Part shown: positions 8,666 through 17,979 of the stretch, in pieces
Layout: every line of letters begins with the position of its first letter
Numbering within the stretch: the first letter of the stretch is position 1
Assembly: GCA_964439265.1 (NCBI GenBank)
Contig: CAYTOA010000010.1
Location: forward strand, 1 to 64,000
Reading direction: 5' to 3'
DNA: 64,000 bases
DNA from: JAGVPT01 sp964439265
GTDB lineage: Bacteria > Bacteroidota > Ignavibacteria > UBA10030 > UBA8401
Position numbers and translations under genes: made by a program
Notes under the pieces: generated by a model
Seen by the model: the letters and a program-made list of their open reading frames with translations, nothing else
Told to the model about the DNA's origin: nothing
The model's database searches: none

Positions 8666-10582
8666 TCAGAATTTCTTCTGCAATTCATCCAGCCTTTTTA
8701 GGTTTTCCGTCGCGGTCTGGTTCTCGGGGTCGATCTGTATGGCCCGCGTGTAGTACTCACGAGCCTTCACATACGATTTCATGTTCTGATACGCGATTCC
8801 CGCCTGGATATTTGCGTCCGTGCTCTTTGCATTCAATTCCAATGCACGCTCATACTGTTTGATTGCATCGTCGAACAACGCCGCACCGTTGTAGGCGATG
8901 CCGAGATAATAATGGATGTCGTAAAAATCGTTTCCGCGCGCAAGCGCCTGCGTCAACAAGTCGATCATCGGCTTGAAATTCGAATTTTTGAAGTAGTTTG
9001 TATATAGGAACCGGTAAGCGGAATAATAAAGCGTGTCGGTGGAAACGGCTTTCTGGAAAAAATTATTCGCTTTGTAGCTGTCTCCGATGCGGTCATAGAG
9101 CTTGCCGAGTGCAAACGCTGCGGGCGCATAATCTTCAGCAATCAGCATAGCGTCCTTGTAATGTTCTGCGGCCCCGTCGGTGTTTCCTTTCTCTTCTGCC
9201 GCTCCTCCTTCACGCATGTGGACCAGCACTTCGTTGGGAATTCTCTTCTCGCGCGTATCAATGAGGATGCGCAGGTCGTCCATCCTGTTCGTCAAATCGT
9301 GATCATAGGATGTTTTCATCACCTGAAAGATTTGCTTCCTCGCGTCGGCGAAATTCGAGGTATAGAAATCGTTCACTGCAGCAAGCACAGAATAATAAGG
9401 AAGGGGAAACTGCGCCGAATCTTTGCTGAGGTTCACCAGGAACTCTGGGGGGAACAACCCGGATTTGCTTTTCCATCGCCCTCCCGAAATTCGAACGAAC
9501 GTTTCGTACGATTCTTCCAAATTATATTTCTTTAACCGGCCGGTGAGCTCTTCGGGGATTGCAAATGTCATTTCTGTGGCTGTCGAATCCGCGAAATTCA
9601 CCGAGGCAAAAGCATACGCCAGCGCCTCGACAATATATTTATACTTGAAGTCTACTCTTCCTCCCGACGATCCGGCATAGATCCACCGCACATTGAAGTC
9701 GTCGAGAGCCTGGTGGAGCGAGTCGAGGGCTGTGTGCGAACGCTGGATCGCGGTTTGCACCCTCTCCAGCAGTATAGCAACGATTGGATCATCGGCAGTG
9801 ATTCCCAACGACGGATCGGCAAGTGAATCCGCGACGAATTGGAACTTCGGCGCGGTTCCTGTATTTGCCGCGATCTTTTGCTTTATATCTGCGATTCCTG
9901 ACATCGCCCTTGAAAGGCTGTCGAAGACTCCTTCAAAGTACTTCGTAAACGCGCTCAGGCGTTCTTCCCTGGCAGTTGAATATGTCGGAAAAATTGCCAG
10001 GCTTTTGTCGCCGAGGATGATGTTGAAGTTCACGATCGATTCTTTGTAGCGGGAGCCGGCCAAGGCCTTGTCGCCCAGGTCGAAATATTTTGTGATTTTT
10101 GAATAGCCGGCCCAGTACTCCTGCGGAACCGTCACGTCGATTTTTGCAACTCCGTTGTCAAGGGGGTACTCAAAGGAAAATGCCTTGTTGAGCGCGAATG
10201 ATTTTTGAAACCCGATCAAAACGATCGTGCTGTCGCCGTTTGCGATAATGTTATCGATAAAATCAGGATGAATCCGCAGCGAGTCCTGCGTCAGTGAAAG
10301 CTGCGGAAGATTCTCTTTGAGAAAATCTGCATCGATCTTCCAGCTTCCTTCATTTTGAAGGAGGAAGTAATAGTCCGTCCCGCTGTTGATGTTCTCACAT
10401 GTCAGATTCGTTTCACTTTTTTTGGTCGAAAGGGTGAGCCTGACAAACCTGGGTCCGCCCATGTTGAATAGGCCCGATTTCTCGGCAATTTTCAGCTTGA
10501 TTGAAAGGGGATTTTGCTGGGCTGATCCCTCTGAGAAAAGAAGAAAAAACGGCAGGAAAACGGCAAGAAAGAAGTTTTTCAT
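8666..10582 (-). CDS. secreted TPR-repeat protein
   Basis: The product (638 residues) begins with a clear signal peptide (MKNFFLAVFLPFFLLFSEGSAQ), which fixes the ATG at 10582 rather than the in-frame start 141 bases upstream. The first two thirds match no domain I recognise. The last 190 residues are tandem tetratricopeptide repeats (for example YSAYRFLYTNYFKNSNFKPM, DIHYYLGIAYNGAALFDDAI, ANIQAGIAYQNMKSYVKARE), which usually bind partner proteins. It is expected in the periplasm. It diverges from the WD40-caspase gene across 257 bp with a promoter for each direction, so the two may be co-controlled. Function unknown. Confidence 0.8.
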   Translation of the reverse strand: MKNFFLAVFLPFFLLFSEGSAQQNPLSIKLKIAEKSGLFNMGGPRFVRLTLSTKKSETNLTCENINSGTDYYFLLQNEGSWKIDADFLKENLPQLSLTQDSLRIHPDFIDNIIANGDSTIVLIGFQKSFALNKAFSFEYPLDNGVAKIDVTVPQEYWAGYSKITKYFDLGDKALAGSRYKESIVNFNIILGDKSLAIFPTYSTAREERLSAFTKYFEGVFDSLSRAMSGIADIKQKIAANTGTAPKFQFVADSLADPSLGITADDPIVAILLERVQTAIQRSHTALDSLHQALDDFNVRWIYAGSSGGRVDFKYKYIVEALAYAFASVNFADSTATEMTFAIPEELTGRLKKYNLEESYETFVRISGGRWKSKSGLFPPEFLVNLSKDSAQFPLPYYSVLAAVNDFYTSNFADARKQIFQVMKTSYDHDLTNRMDDLRILIDTREKRIPNEVLVHMREGGAAEEKGNTDGAAEHYKDAMLIAEDYAPAAFALGKLYDRIGDSYKANNFFQKAVSTDTLYYSAYRFLYTNYFKNSNFKPMIDLLTQALARGNDFYDIHYYLGIAYNGAALFDDAIKQYERALELNAKSTDANIQAGIAYQNMKSYVKAREYYTRAIQIDPENQTATENLKRLDELQKKF

Positions 10583-10642
10583 GGAATTATCAAAAACGCA
10601 CTGAAAGCGTCGCTGTGAGGAGCGCCAAAAAAGGACGAATTG

Positions 10643-10671
10643 AATATATAAAACGATGTGGCGAGAGTCAA
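10643..10671 (-). promoter_or_regulatory. sigma-70-like promoter of the TPR gene
   Basis: Read on the minus strand, TTGACT (10671-10666) and TATATT (10648-10643) are separated by exactly 17 bases, each one base off the consensus hexamer. The predicted start of transcription is about 55 bases before the signal-peptide ATG at 10582. Confidence 0.6.
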
Positions 10672-10716
10672 TCGCTTTTCTCCTCGAGGTCCCTCCGCGA
10701 GATGTGACAGGCAGCC

Positions 10717-10745
10717 TTGACAAAGAGGTGACTTTTTCCCATACT
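10717..10745 (+). promoter_or_regulatory. sigma-70-like promoter of the caspase operon
   Basis: A perfect TTGACA (10717-10722) is followed after 17 bases by CATACT (10740-10745), four of six matches to TATAAT. Transcription would start near 10752, about 88 bases before the caspase gene. It points away from the TPR promoter in the same spacer. Confidence 0.5.
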
Positions 10746-10839
10746 TAAGCAATGTTACATGCTGCATTATTCTCGCCGATCCCCAATCAATGAGTGATCG
10801 ATAGTCCTGGCTTTACTTCTGTCCGTAAAAAGGCATTAT

Positions 10840-13248
10840 ATGATTTCAAGGGTCTCATTCCTTGCGTTCATGTTCGGATTTTTGTTCTGTTTGGCGGAAT
10901 TGTCTGCGCAGGAATTGTATGTTGAGCCGCTTCGGCAAGCCTCAATAAGTAAAACCCCGATTTATGCCGCTAAACTCAGCCCCGCGGGGGGACTTCTCGC
11001 TATTGCTGGATTTGACAAGTCGGTAAGAATAGTCGATCTCCTGACGATGCGTGAAAAGTACACGCTCACCGGGCATAATCCGCGAATACTGACTCTCGCT
11101 TTTACTGCGGACGGCAAGAATCTTGTGACCGCAGGCGGCAGCGGACTGCTCGCTTTCTGGAGCGTCGGCGATACTGCTCTGTTAAAAGAAATTCCGGCTC
11201 ATGGCGAAGGGCTCGGAGTTCGTTCGATCGATATTGACGCAGGAGGCAGGATTGTCAGCGGCGGCGGCGATAGCGAGATAAAACTCTGGACAATGCTCTC
11301 CGACGACCCTTTGAGCACACTTCCCAACGGTTCGGACCAAAGCGAAGTCCTCAGTGTCGCGTTTAATCCGGCTGGGAACAGGGTTGCCGTTGCGAATGCC
11401 GACGGGATTGTCAGGATCTTCGACACCCAGACATCTCTTTTGTTATACACGTTCACAGAATTCAAGAGCAAGGCGACCGAAGTTGCGTTCAGCCCGAACG
11501 GCAAGTATCTTGCCGCCGGAGGAGCGGATTCCACGATCCGGGTTTGGGAAACTCAGAGCTTTTCTGCTCCCCAAACTCTTCGCGGAAATCCCGGCGCCGT
11601 CACATCGCTCACGTTCAGTCCTAATAATGCATGGCTCGTTGCAACGGGGAGCGGAATAACGATCTGGGATGTTGGCACTGGTTCTCTGAGAAAAAACATC
11701 GCCGATTCGGGAATCGTGTATACCGCTGCAATGTTTTTGCCGGATAGCTCAACACTTCTCGGGACAACATCAGCCGGGACCATTCGAACGTTCTCCGTCC
11801 TCGTCCAAAAGCCGGACAGGGAACCCCCGACCATCGTTCTCCAAAAGCCGGTTCTGAAAGAGGGGGAAGTTTTTAAAGTGTACGCAAGCGAGATTGAAAT
11901 ATCGGGTGTAGCATCCGACGAGAGTGGAATTAAACAAGCCACGGTTGCGGGACAGGCGATCGCGTTGACGGAATCGACCGCTGATGATCGGCCGCAGTTA
12001 ACCGCAAAACTTCCATCAAAAAAATTTTCCAGCATCGTACAACTCCCCGTTGTCGGAATGAATGATATCGCAGTGACGGCAACCGATGAACGCGATAATA
12101 CTGCGGCGAAAAGTATCCGGGTTCAACGCCTCGCAAGGGAAGCCGCGGTCGAGATCCTTGGCCCGAAGGAGAATGCTGAGACCGACCAGGCATCGGAAAA
12201 TCTGGAATTCAAAATATGGTTCGATTTTACGCGCTACACGATCACTCTTAACACGATTGAAATCGCCGGCAAGGAAAACATTCCTCGTAAACCATTGGGC
12301 GTTCTGCAGACCGAACCGATCCCGCTGTCGTCGGGGTTCAATCAGGTTCAGTTTTCCGTGTACGGAAAGAACGGCGAAAAAATTTCCCGGATTATCAATA
12401 TTAACCGGCGCATATTGGTCAACGCTTCATCGATCGAAGCCGACAAGCCTCAGCGCAGCCCATCGGGCCAGCCGCAGCAATGGGCTGTGGTGATCGGGAT
12501 CTCAGAGTACTCGAATCCATTGATAAAGAACCTGAGCTATGCAGACCGGGACGCCCGCGACTTTGCAGAATTTCTCAAAACTCCTGCGGGCGGCGGTTTC
12601 GAGCCCGAGCACATGAAAATTCTCCTCAATAAAGACGCGACGCTCCAGAACGTGAAACAGGCGCTCTATAATTTCCTCCGCCAAACCATCGACAAAGATC
12701 TGGTAATTATTTATTTCGCGGGCCATGGCGCTCCGGAACCGACGAACCCGAGCAACAATTACCTGCTGACATACGACAGCGACCCGAACTCTCTCGAAAC
12801 GAGCGCATTCCCGATGTGGGACGTGAACACGGCGCTGACGCGGTACATTCCTTCGAAGCGCGTGATCGTCTTTTCCGATGCATGCCACAGCGGAGGTATT
12901 ACTTCAGACCTTGCGACACGCGGAGTTTCACTGACCGAGACAAATCTCATCAATCAATACTTGACGGATCTCTCCAAATCGAAGGAAGGAACGATCGTCT
13001 TCACGGCCAGCCAGGCGGGAGAGGTATCTCAAGAGCTGGATAAATTCGGGCACGGGGTTTTCACCTATTTTCTGCTGAAGGGAATGAAGGGAGAAGCGGA
13101 CATCAACAACGATTACACGGTGACGATCGGAGAACTGATGGACTACGTCGAAGACAACGTCAAACGTCAGACCAAAGGGAACCAGCATCCGACACGCAAC
13201 CAGGGGAGTTACGACAAGGACTTGACCATTTCGCTGGTGCCGCATTAA
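10840..13248 (+). CDS. secreted WD40-repeat caspase-family (C14) protease
   Basis: This 802-residue protein starts with a signal peptide ending near ELSAQ. Residues about 30-340 are WD40-type repeats (motifs such as SGGGDSEIKLWTM, AAGGADSTIRVWET) forming a beta-propeller. A beta-rich linker, possibly Ig-like, covers about 345-540. A caspase-like domain runs from about 545 (QWAVVIGISEYSNP). Its catalytic dyad is visible: His629 in YFAGHG and Cys682 in SDACHSGG. Such bacterial caspase homologues usually cleave after basic residues, but the substrate is unknown. Its stop codon overlaps an ATG of the next frame (TAATG), and a DUF4384 gene and a CHASE2 cyclase follow without a break, which suggests one transcript. 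Confidence 0.9.
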   Translation: MISRVSFLAFMFGFLFCLAELSAQELYVEPLRQASISKTPIYAAKLSPAGGLLAIAGFDKSVRIVDLLTMREKYTLTGHNPRILTLAFTADGKNLVTAGGSGLLAFWSVGDTALLKEIPAHGEGLGVRSIDIDAGGRIVSGGGDSEIKLWTMLSDDPLSTLPNGSDQSEVLSVAFNPAGNRVAVANADGIVRIFDTQTSLLLYTFTEFKSKATEVAFSPNGKYLAAGGADSTIRVWETQSFSAPQTLRGNPGAVTSLTFSPNNAWLVATGSGITIWDVGTGSLRKNIADSGIVYTAAMFLPDSSTLLGTTSAGTIRTFSVLVQKPDREPPTIVLQKPVLKEGEVFKVYASEIEISGVASDESGIKQATVAGQAIALTESTADDRPQLTAKLPSKKFSSIVQLPVVGMNDIAVTATDERDNTAAKSIRVQRLAREAAVEILGPKENAETDQASENLEFKIWFDFTRYTITLNTIEIAGKENIPRKPLGVLQTEPIPLSSGFNQVQFSVYGKNGEKISRIININRRILVNASSIEADKPQRSPSGQPQQWAVVIGISEYSNPLIKNLSYADRDARDFAEFLKTPAGGGFEPEHMKILLNKDATLQNVKQALYNFLRQTIDKDLVIIYFAGHGAPEPTNPSNNYLLTYDSDPNSLETSAFPMWDVNTALTRYIPSKRVIVFSDACHSGGITSDLATRGVSLTETNLINQYLTDLSKSKEGTIVFTASQAGEVSQELDKFGHGVFTYFLLKGMKGEADINNDYTVTIGELMDYVEDNVKRQTKGNQHPTRNQGSYDKDLTISLVPH

Positions 13249-13298
13249 TGTCCATCGCGGTCCAATCACTTTCCCCACTCTTGAAAGGAAACGGTACA

Positions 13299-13988
13299 AT
13301 GCGCGTTAAACCATGGACAAGACTATATGTGCTGCTTCTGTTCCTTGGAATGTCATCGATCGGCTATGCACAAGATGCCCCTTCCGATAACAACATCCGG
13401 TACAATTGGGCGTTTGTTGCCCGGTCCGGCAATGCAGGAAGCCGCCGCATCGGCGTTGTCACAAAGGATACGTCGATGAAAAGCGGGGACGAATTCAAGC
13501 TGTTTGTCAACCTGGTAAAGCCGGCGTTCGTGTATGTGATTCATAAGAGTCCGACCAATGAACTGTCGCTCCTTTTTCCGTACGACAGTACTACATTCGA
13601 AAAAGACTATAAGCTCGACAAGAATTATTATATACCGAAAGGCCGTGAATGGTTCAGGCTCGACAAGAACTCCGGGACCGAAACATTCTACGTGCTCGCA
13701 TCTTCCGAACGGTTGACAGGCCTCGAGAACGATCTGCGGACGTACTTCATATCGGCAGCGAACAATAAAGCCGATGCGGCGAATTTCGTCGTGAACGAGA
13801 TTAAGGATATCAAGAAGAAGTTTCGGACCTTTGCGACCATTGCCGAACGGCCGATCAGCATTGCCGGCAATGTCCGGGGAGAAAAACAATCTGCAGCCGA
13901 CCCCGACCGGATCGACATCGCGCAGCTGGCTTCCGAGGTATTGGCAAATAATTTTTTCAGCAAGACGATTTCCATTGACCACAAGTAG
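13299..13988 (+). CDS. secreted DUF4384 protein
   Basis: The product (229 residues) has a signal peptide (start MRVKPWTRLYVLLLFLGM, cleavage near GYAQ) followed by a DUF4384-like domain recognisable by GDEFKLFVNLVKPAFVYVIHK and LSLLFPYD. I chose the ATG at 13299, which has AAAGGA upstream and begins the signal peptide; an ATG at 13248 overlapping the caspase stop would add 17 residues before it. DUF4384 is known as a companion or C-terminal extension of bacterial caspase-like and kinase-like proteins; here it is a separate gene between the caspase and the cyclase. Molecular function unknown. Confidence 0.82.
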   Translation: MRVKPWTRLYVLLLFLGMSSIGYAQDAPSDNNIRYNWAFVARSGNAGSRRIGVVTKDTSMKSGDEFKLFVNLVKPAFVYVIHKSPTNELSLLFPYDSTTFEKDYKLDKNYYIPKGREWFRLDKNSGTETFYVLASSERLTGLENDLRTYFISAANNKADAANFVVNEIKDIKKKFRTFATIAERPISIAGNVRGEKQSAADPDRIDIAQLASEVLANNFFSKTISIDHK

Positions 13989-15924
13989 AAAGCGGAGAGT
14001 TACCAGCGCCGGACTCTTCATCGCTGCATCGTTTTGTTTATCCCATCTCCTCTTTTGGATCTTTCCCGGCGTTTTCGATTCCTGGAACCGCCAATCTGTC
14101 GACCGGCTCTTCCCCGTGCGCGCCATGCTGCGTCCGCCGGCCTATGACTCTTCCATCCTGCATGTCGATATCGCAAATTCCACGATCAAGAAGCTGAACT
14201 TCTATTTCCCGCGGAGATATTACGGCGACGTCGTCAACGTCTTGAATAGAATGAACTGTTCCGCGGTAGCGTTCGACATAATTTTTGCCCGAAAGATACA
14301 AGCCTACGACGACAGCATTCTGGTCTCTGCAACACGAACGTTTGGACGGGCATATTATCCCGTCGCTTTCAGCCTGGAAGACACGACCGTGAACAGGGAG
14401 ACAGCGACCACCGACGTTGTTCATTTCCTCGATTCGACATCGTGGACCCTCGATGCAAAGGATGTCGGCGATTTTTACAAAGCCGGCGCTACGCTTCTCA
14501 CGTGGGATGAGCTGGCAACCGCTGCGCGCGGGATCGGCTTCATCAGTGTGGAGCCCGATGCCGACGGTGTCTTCCGGAGAGTCCCGTTGTTGATCCGCTA
14601 CCGGAATAAATTCTACCCGAGTATGGTCATGAGGCTTGTCTGCGACTATCTCCATGTCACGCCGGAGCGTATCGCCGTGCGCGGAGGAACCTCGATAACC
14701 CTGAGAGATGCTCAGGTGCGGGAGGGCGTAAAGCGCGACATCACCATTCCTATCGACTCACGCGGCAACATGATCATCAACTGGGTCGGCGATTGGTCCG
14801 CGATGAGGCATATCAGCTTTGCGCAAGTTCTCAGTATCGCGGACGACAATGACGAGGTCGAGGCGTACGGCGAGCAGTATGGCGGCTCAATCGCCATCGT
14901 CGGAGACGTCTCCACCGGCGCATCGGACATCGGGCCGACTCCGTTCGAGCAGAACTTTCCGCTTGTAGGACTGCACGCGAATACGCTCAACACGATTCTC
15001 ACTCAGAGCTTCTTGTTCGAATTGCCTGCGCTACCGATGTTTGTCGTGGAATTGGCCTTCGCCTGCCTCTTCTTTTTCTTCGCGAGCCGCCTGCTGTCGG
15101 TGCGCTTTGCTCTTGCTGTTTCGGGGCTGCTCGTCGCGTACGTTGTGGCTGCTGCTGCGGTATTTGTCTATGCGAATGTTATTGTCTCCATCGTTCGGCC
15201 GGTAATGAGCGGCGTTTTTTCAGCTGCCTCCGTCGTGATCTACTGGTATGTTACGGAGGAGAAGGAGAAGCAAAAGCTCCGCTCGAAGTTCGAACAATAT
15301 TTTCCCCCCTCCGTCGTGCGGCAGATGGTCGACACGCCGGATGCGCTGACGACGATGCCGAAGCGAAGAGAAGTGACGATCATGTTCAGCGACATCAAAA
15401 GCTTCACGACGTATTCGTCCACGATGACTCCGGAAGAAATCAGCACAACGTTGAACGAATATTTCGAAGCGATGACCGATATCGTGTTTAAGTACGGCGG
15501 TACGGTGGATAAATTTATCGGTGACGGATTGATGGTCTTTTACGGAGCGCCTGAGCCCCAGCCTGACCACGCGCTTCGCTGTGTGAAGGCGGCAATCGAA
15601 ATGCAGTTGAAGTGCCGCGAATTGAAAGCGCGGTGGGAGCCTGCGGGGAGGCTCCCCCTTCGGATCCGCATCGGCATCAATACCGGACCGGTCGTCGTGG
15701 GAGACCTCGGCTCGGCCCGGAGGATGGAATACACGGTCCTCGGTTCGGATGTCAACCTTGCTCAGCGGCTTGAATCGAATGCACCGGTCGAGGGCATCAT
15801 GATCTCCGAGGCAACATATCGTTATGTTAAGGACAACGTCCCGATACGTTCGCTCGAACCGATAAAAGTAAAGGGGCTGGAAACTCCGATCGTCGTGTAT
15901 GAAGTTTTGGTAGAGGGAAAATAA
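13975..15924 (+). CDS. CHASE2-domain adenylate/guanylate cyclase
   Basis: This class III cyclase (about 649 residues) has an N-terminal membrane helix (AGLFIAASFCLSHLLFWIFPG). A periplasmic CHASE2 sensor domain follows (about 35-340, with ILHVDIANSTIKKL and AVAFDIIFARK), then about three membrane helices. The C-terminal catalytic domain (from EVTIMFSDIKSFTTYS) has both metal-binding Asp positions (FSDIKSF and KFIGDGLMVFYG) and the RIGINTGPVVVGDLGS and VLGSDVNLAQRLES motifs. The substrate (ATP or GTP) is not certain. No ATG precedes the first helix at a sensible distance, so I infer a TTG start at 13975, overlapping the DUF4384 gene by 14 bases. The likely role is turning an envelope signal into a cyclic nucleotide. 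Confidence 0.88.
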   Translation: MTTSRKRRVTSAGLFIAASFCLSHLLFWIFPGVFDSWNRQSVDRLFPVRAMLRPPAYDSSILHVDIANSTIKKLNFYFPRRYYGDVVNVLNRMNCSAVAFDIIFARKIQAYDDSILVSATRTFGRAYYPVAFSLEDTTVNRETATTDVVHFLDSTSWTLDAKDVGDFYKAGATLLTWDELATAARGIGFISVEPDADGVFRRVPLLIRYRNKFYPSMVMRLVCDYLHVTPERIAVRGGTSITLRDAQVREGVKRDITIPIDSRGNMIINWVGDWSAMRHISFAQVLSIADDNDEVEAYGEQYGGSIAIVGDVSTGASDIGPTPFEQNFPLVGLHANTLNTILTQSFLFELPALPMFVVELAFACLFFFFASRLLSVRFALAVSGLLVAYVVAAAAVFVYANVIVSIVRPVMSGVFSAASVVIYWYVTEEKEKQKLRSKFEQYFPPSVVRQMVDTPDALTTMPKRREVTIMFSDIKSFTTYSSTMTPEEISTTLNEYFEAMTDIVFKYGGTVDKFIGDGLMVFYGAPEPQPDHALRCVKAAIEMQLKCRELKARWEPAGRLPLRIRIGINTGPVVVGDLGSARRMEYTVLGSDVNLAQRLESNAPVEGIMISEATYRYVKDNVPIRSLEPIKVKGLETPIVVYEVLVEGK

Positions 15925-15932
15925 AAAACTTC

Positions 15933-15994
15933 TCTCGCAAAGGCGCAAAGAAGCGAACTGATTTTGAAACAGAATCTTCGCGTCTTTGCGCGAG
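15933..15994. repeat. CGCAAAGACGCGAAG-type inverted repeat between convergent genes
   Basis: The imperfect arms 15933-15952 and 15976-15994 (core CTCGCGCAAAGACGCGAAG) lie between the convergent cyclase and DUF2279-like genes. The sequence is related to the element at 2314-2367. Its position would suit a bidirectional terminator. Confidence 0.65.
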
Positions 15995-16000
15995 GAATAG

Positions 16001-16915
16001 TCAGAAGTAGAGTCCGTACCAAATTGCAGACTGACTTACCCGCACCGCTGGCATCGGGAGGTGAATGTAGTTGAGCATTTCCCACATGGTTTTGAGGAAT
16101 GCTGAATCACCAGGGAGTTTCCTCAAATCGAGGTCGAGCGCAATAAATGTTTCGTGGTACGAGTGTGGCGTGTTCAATCCTCGGACGGTGTATCCTGCCG
16201 CAATTCCCACCATCGAGGGCCAGTACTCCTGAATATTTTTAGGGAGGAGATCGTGCACAGTAATTCCCATCCAGAATTTCTGACCTTCGTGGTCTTCAAG
16301 AAAGTCTGGAAGCCTTTGCTCTGACGCGACAACCGCGTTCGGCGATGCAACGTAGGACCCTTTCGGTGTAAAACTCTTCAACCATGGGACGTAGTACTGC
16401 GCCACAGGATATCCCGCCCCCAAAACATTCGCCAATTCGTCGACCCTGTCGAACCCAAGATAGTCGATATGCCCATCCTCGATCTTCATGAATGTAAAGA
16501 ATGCGAGAGATGTTGCCGCCCCGCATATCGCCGCATCCTCATTATCATATCCTGCCCACGAAAACGCTTTCGCAGAAATCACGCTTCCTAGTCCGCTTCC
16601 ATAAAAGTGCAGAAGCTTGTCCTGATTTCGGGCGTAGGCGAGATCCTCCCGAATAAAGAACGAAGTAAAGTGTTTATTCCATAATGGTTCGTACCGGACA
16701 AAGTGGACGGTGAGTCCACCTGCCAAAACGGCGCCTCCAAAGAGTGAAAGGCGTATTGCTAGAACCTGGGAAGAATCAACGGGGAGGAGATCGGTTTTTT
16801 CGGATTGCGGTAAGACGATACCAGATGGCAAGAGGATACAAAGTATCAGGAAGGGCGTGCCGAAGCGGCAAGCCCCCCGGCATCTTTGAAAGCTCAAGCT
16901 TTCCAGAATCTTCAT
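16001..16915 (-). CDS. DUF2279-like membrane/periplasmic protein
   Basis: This 304-residue protein has an N-terminal signal or anchor segment (about 20-37), a second hydrophobic stretch (about 53-68) and a central region with QDKLLHFYGSGLGS and FDRVDELANVLGAG. These match the DKxxH...DxxAN...G pattern of the DUF2279 (YfiM-like) family of predicted periplasmic proteins, whose function is not known. The ATG at 16915 starts the hydrophobic leader. It faces the cyclase gene. It may be unrelated to the neighbouring polysaccharide cluster, which is read the other way. Confidence 0.6.
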   Translation of the reverse strand: MKILESLSFQRCRGACRFGTPFLILCILLPSGIVLPQSEKTDLLPVDSSQVLAIRLSLFGGAVLAGGLTVHFVRYEPLWNKHFTSFFIREDLAYARNQDKLLHFYGSGLGSVISAKAFSWAGYDNEDAAICGAATSLAFFTFMKIEDGHIDYLGFDRVDELANVLGAGYPVAQYYVPWLKSFTPKGSYVASPNAVVASEQRLPDFLEDHEGQKFWMGITVHDLLPKNIQEYWPSMVGIAAGYTVRGLNTPHSYHETFIALDLDLRKLPGDSAFLKTMWEMLNYIHLPMPAVRVSQSAIWYGLYF

Positions 16916-17100
16916 TTAATAATAAGCGGAATATAATAAAGAGGGGCAAATCAAATTAAGCCTGACTGTATTTCATCGGCCGGCTGAAGACAAGGGAGAA
17001 TTGTCTCAACAGGGGTTCGTAAATTGCCTTCTTGTTCCGATAGTTCTTCGCCGTGGAGAACTATGTCTGGAGATGCTTTGGCAACAATCTGCAAGAATCC

Positions 17101-17131
17101 TTTGATAATATTGTTAGTTAATGTATATTTG
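17101..17131 (+). promoter_or_regulatory. Bacteroidota-type promoter at the head of the polysaccharide cluster
   Basis: TTTG (17101-17104), a 19-base spacer and TATATTTG (17124-17131) fit the Bacteroidota primary-sigma consensus TTTG/TAnnTTTG. It lies about 60 bases before the first gene of the cluster. The 275-bp spacer around it shows nothing else I can name. Confidence 0.55.
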
Positions 17132-17190
17132 GACGAAGAAAGTTGCCGCCAGAGGTCTAGGATAGCCTTACGCCAAATTTTGGAGCTCGC

Positions 17191-17958
17191 GTGTTACTTT
17201 GTTGTATGTATCATCGCGTTAATGCTGACAAATTATCCAATTCCCGCCAAATTCTTGAAAAACATTTCGAGTACATAAAAGACCATTTCCAAGTTGTTTT
17301 GCCGGGTGAGGTTCTGGCTAAGGACCTCATAAACCTCTGCATCGTCTTTGACGATGCAAGTTACAGTTTTTACCGTTATGTTCTACCGTTAATCCAAAGA
17401 ATCGGACTTCGGGTCGTTCTTGCAGTCCCAACAAAGTACATTCTCGATTCGGGCGACCACGTTCCATCAAACGTGCGCCTGTCAGTGCCTACCGACAAGA
17501 TGATGGAAGGCAAGTATTATGTAGAACTGGCTCCCTTTTGTTCATGGAAGGAGTTGTCCGATATCAGCGCCAGCGGGGTTGTCAAGATCGCTTCTCATTC
17601 CTATTCACACCCCAACTTGCTCAAATCCCCAAACATCAAAGAGGAAGTCTTCAAGTCAAAAGAAATCCTGGAAGCAAGGCTGTATCAGGCCGTGGATACT
17701 TTTGTCCACCCGTATGGACAGTTCAATGCATCGATTCTGAAATATGTTCGATCGTACTATAGATACAATTTTGCCGTTGGGGCTGGAGACAATAAGACGT
17801 GGGATGGAGTCGACGGCGTGCTGTTCAGGATGTATGCAGACGATCTACGGGATCCGGACTCCATTTTCAGCCGGGCGAATCTTAAGAAATACGGAATGCT
17901 GCGAATTGCATTGTATGCGAAGAAGTGGTTTATGGACCGCAAGCCTTCGGCGAACTAA
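17191..17958 (+). CDS. polysaccharide deacetylase family protein
   Basis: This 255-residue protein carries the NodB-type core: an MYHRV start, IVFDDAS (Asp54, Asp55) and SHSYSH (His136, His140), the Asp-His-His metal triad of carbohydrate esterase family 4. The usual FDDG is FDDA here. The late motif FVHPYGQFN also fits. No signal peptide is seen, so it is probably cytoplasmic or acts on lipid-linked sugars at the membrane. GGAG five bases before the GTG at 17191 supports that start. It is the first gene of the polysaccharide cluster. Confidence 0.85.
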   Translation: MLLCCMYHRVNADKLSNSRQILEKHFEYIKDHFQVVLPGEVLAKDLINLCIVFDDASYSFYRYVLPLIQRIGLRVVLAVPTKYILDSGDHVPSNVRLSVPTDKMMEGKYYVELAPFCSWKELSDISASGVVKIASHSYSHPNLLKSPNIKEEVFKSKEILEARLYQAVDTFVHPYGQFNASILKYVRSYYRYNFAVGAGDNKTWDGVDGVLFRMYADDLRDPDSIFSRANLKKYGMLRIALYAKKWFMDRKPSAN

Positions 17959-17979
17959 TTCTCGGGCATTAGTACCACT

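Noticed and set aside
13831..13974. Upstream ATG extension of the CHASE2 cyclase
   Set aside because: It would overlap the DUF4384 gene by more than 150 bases in another frame and adds a low-complexity leader without family similarity.
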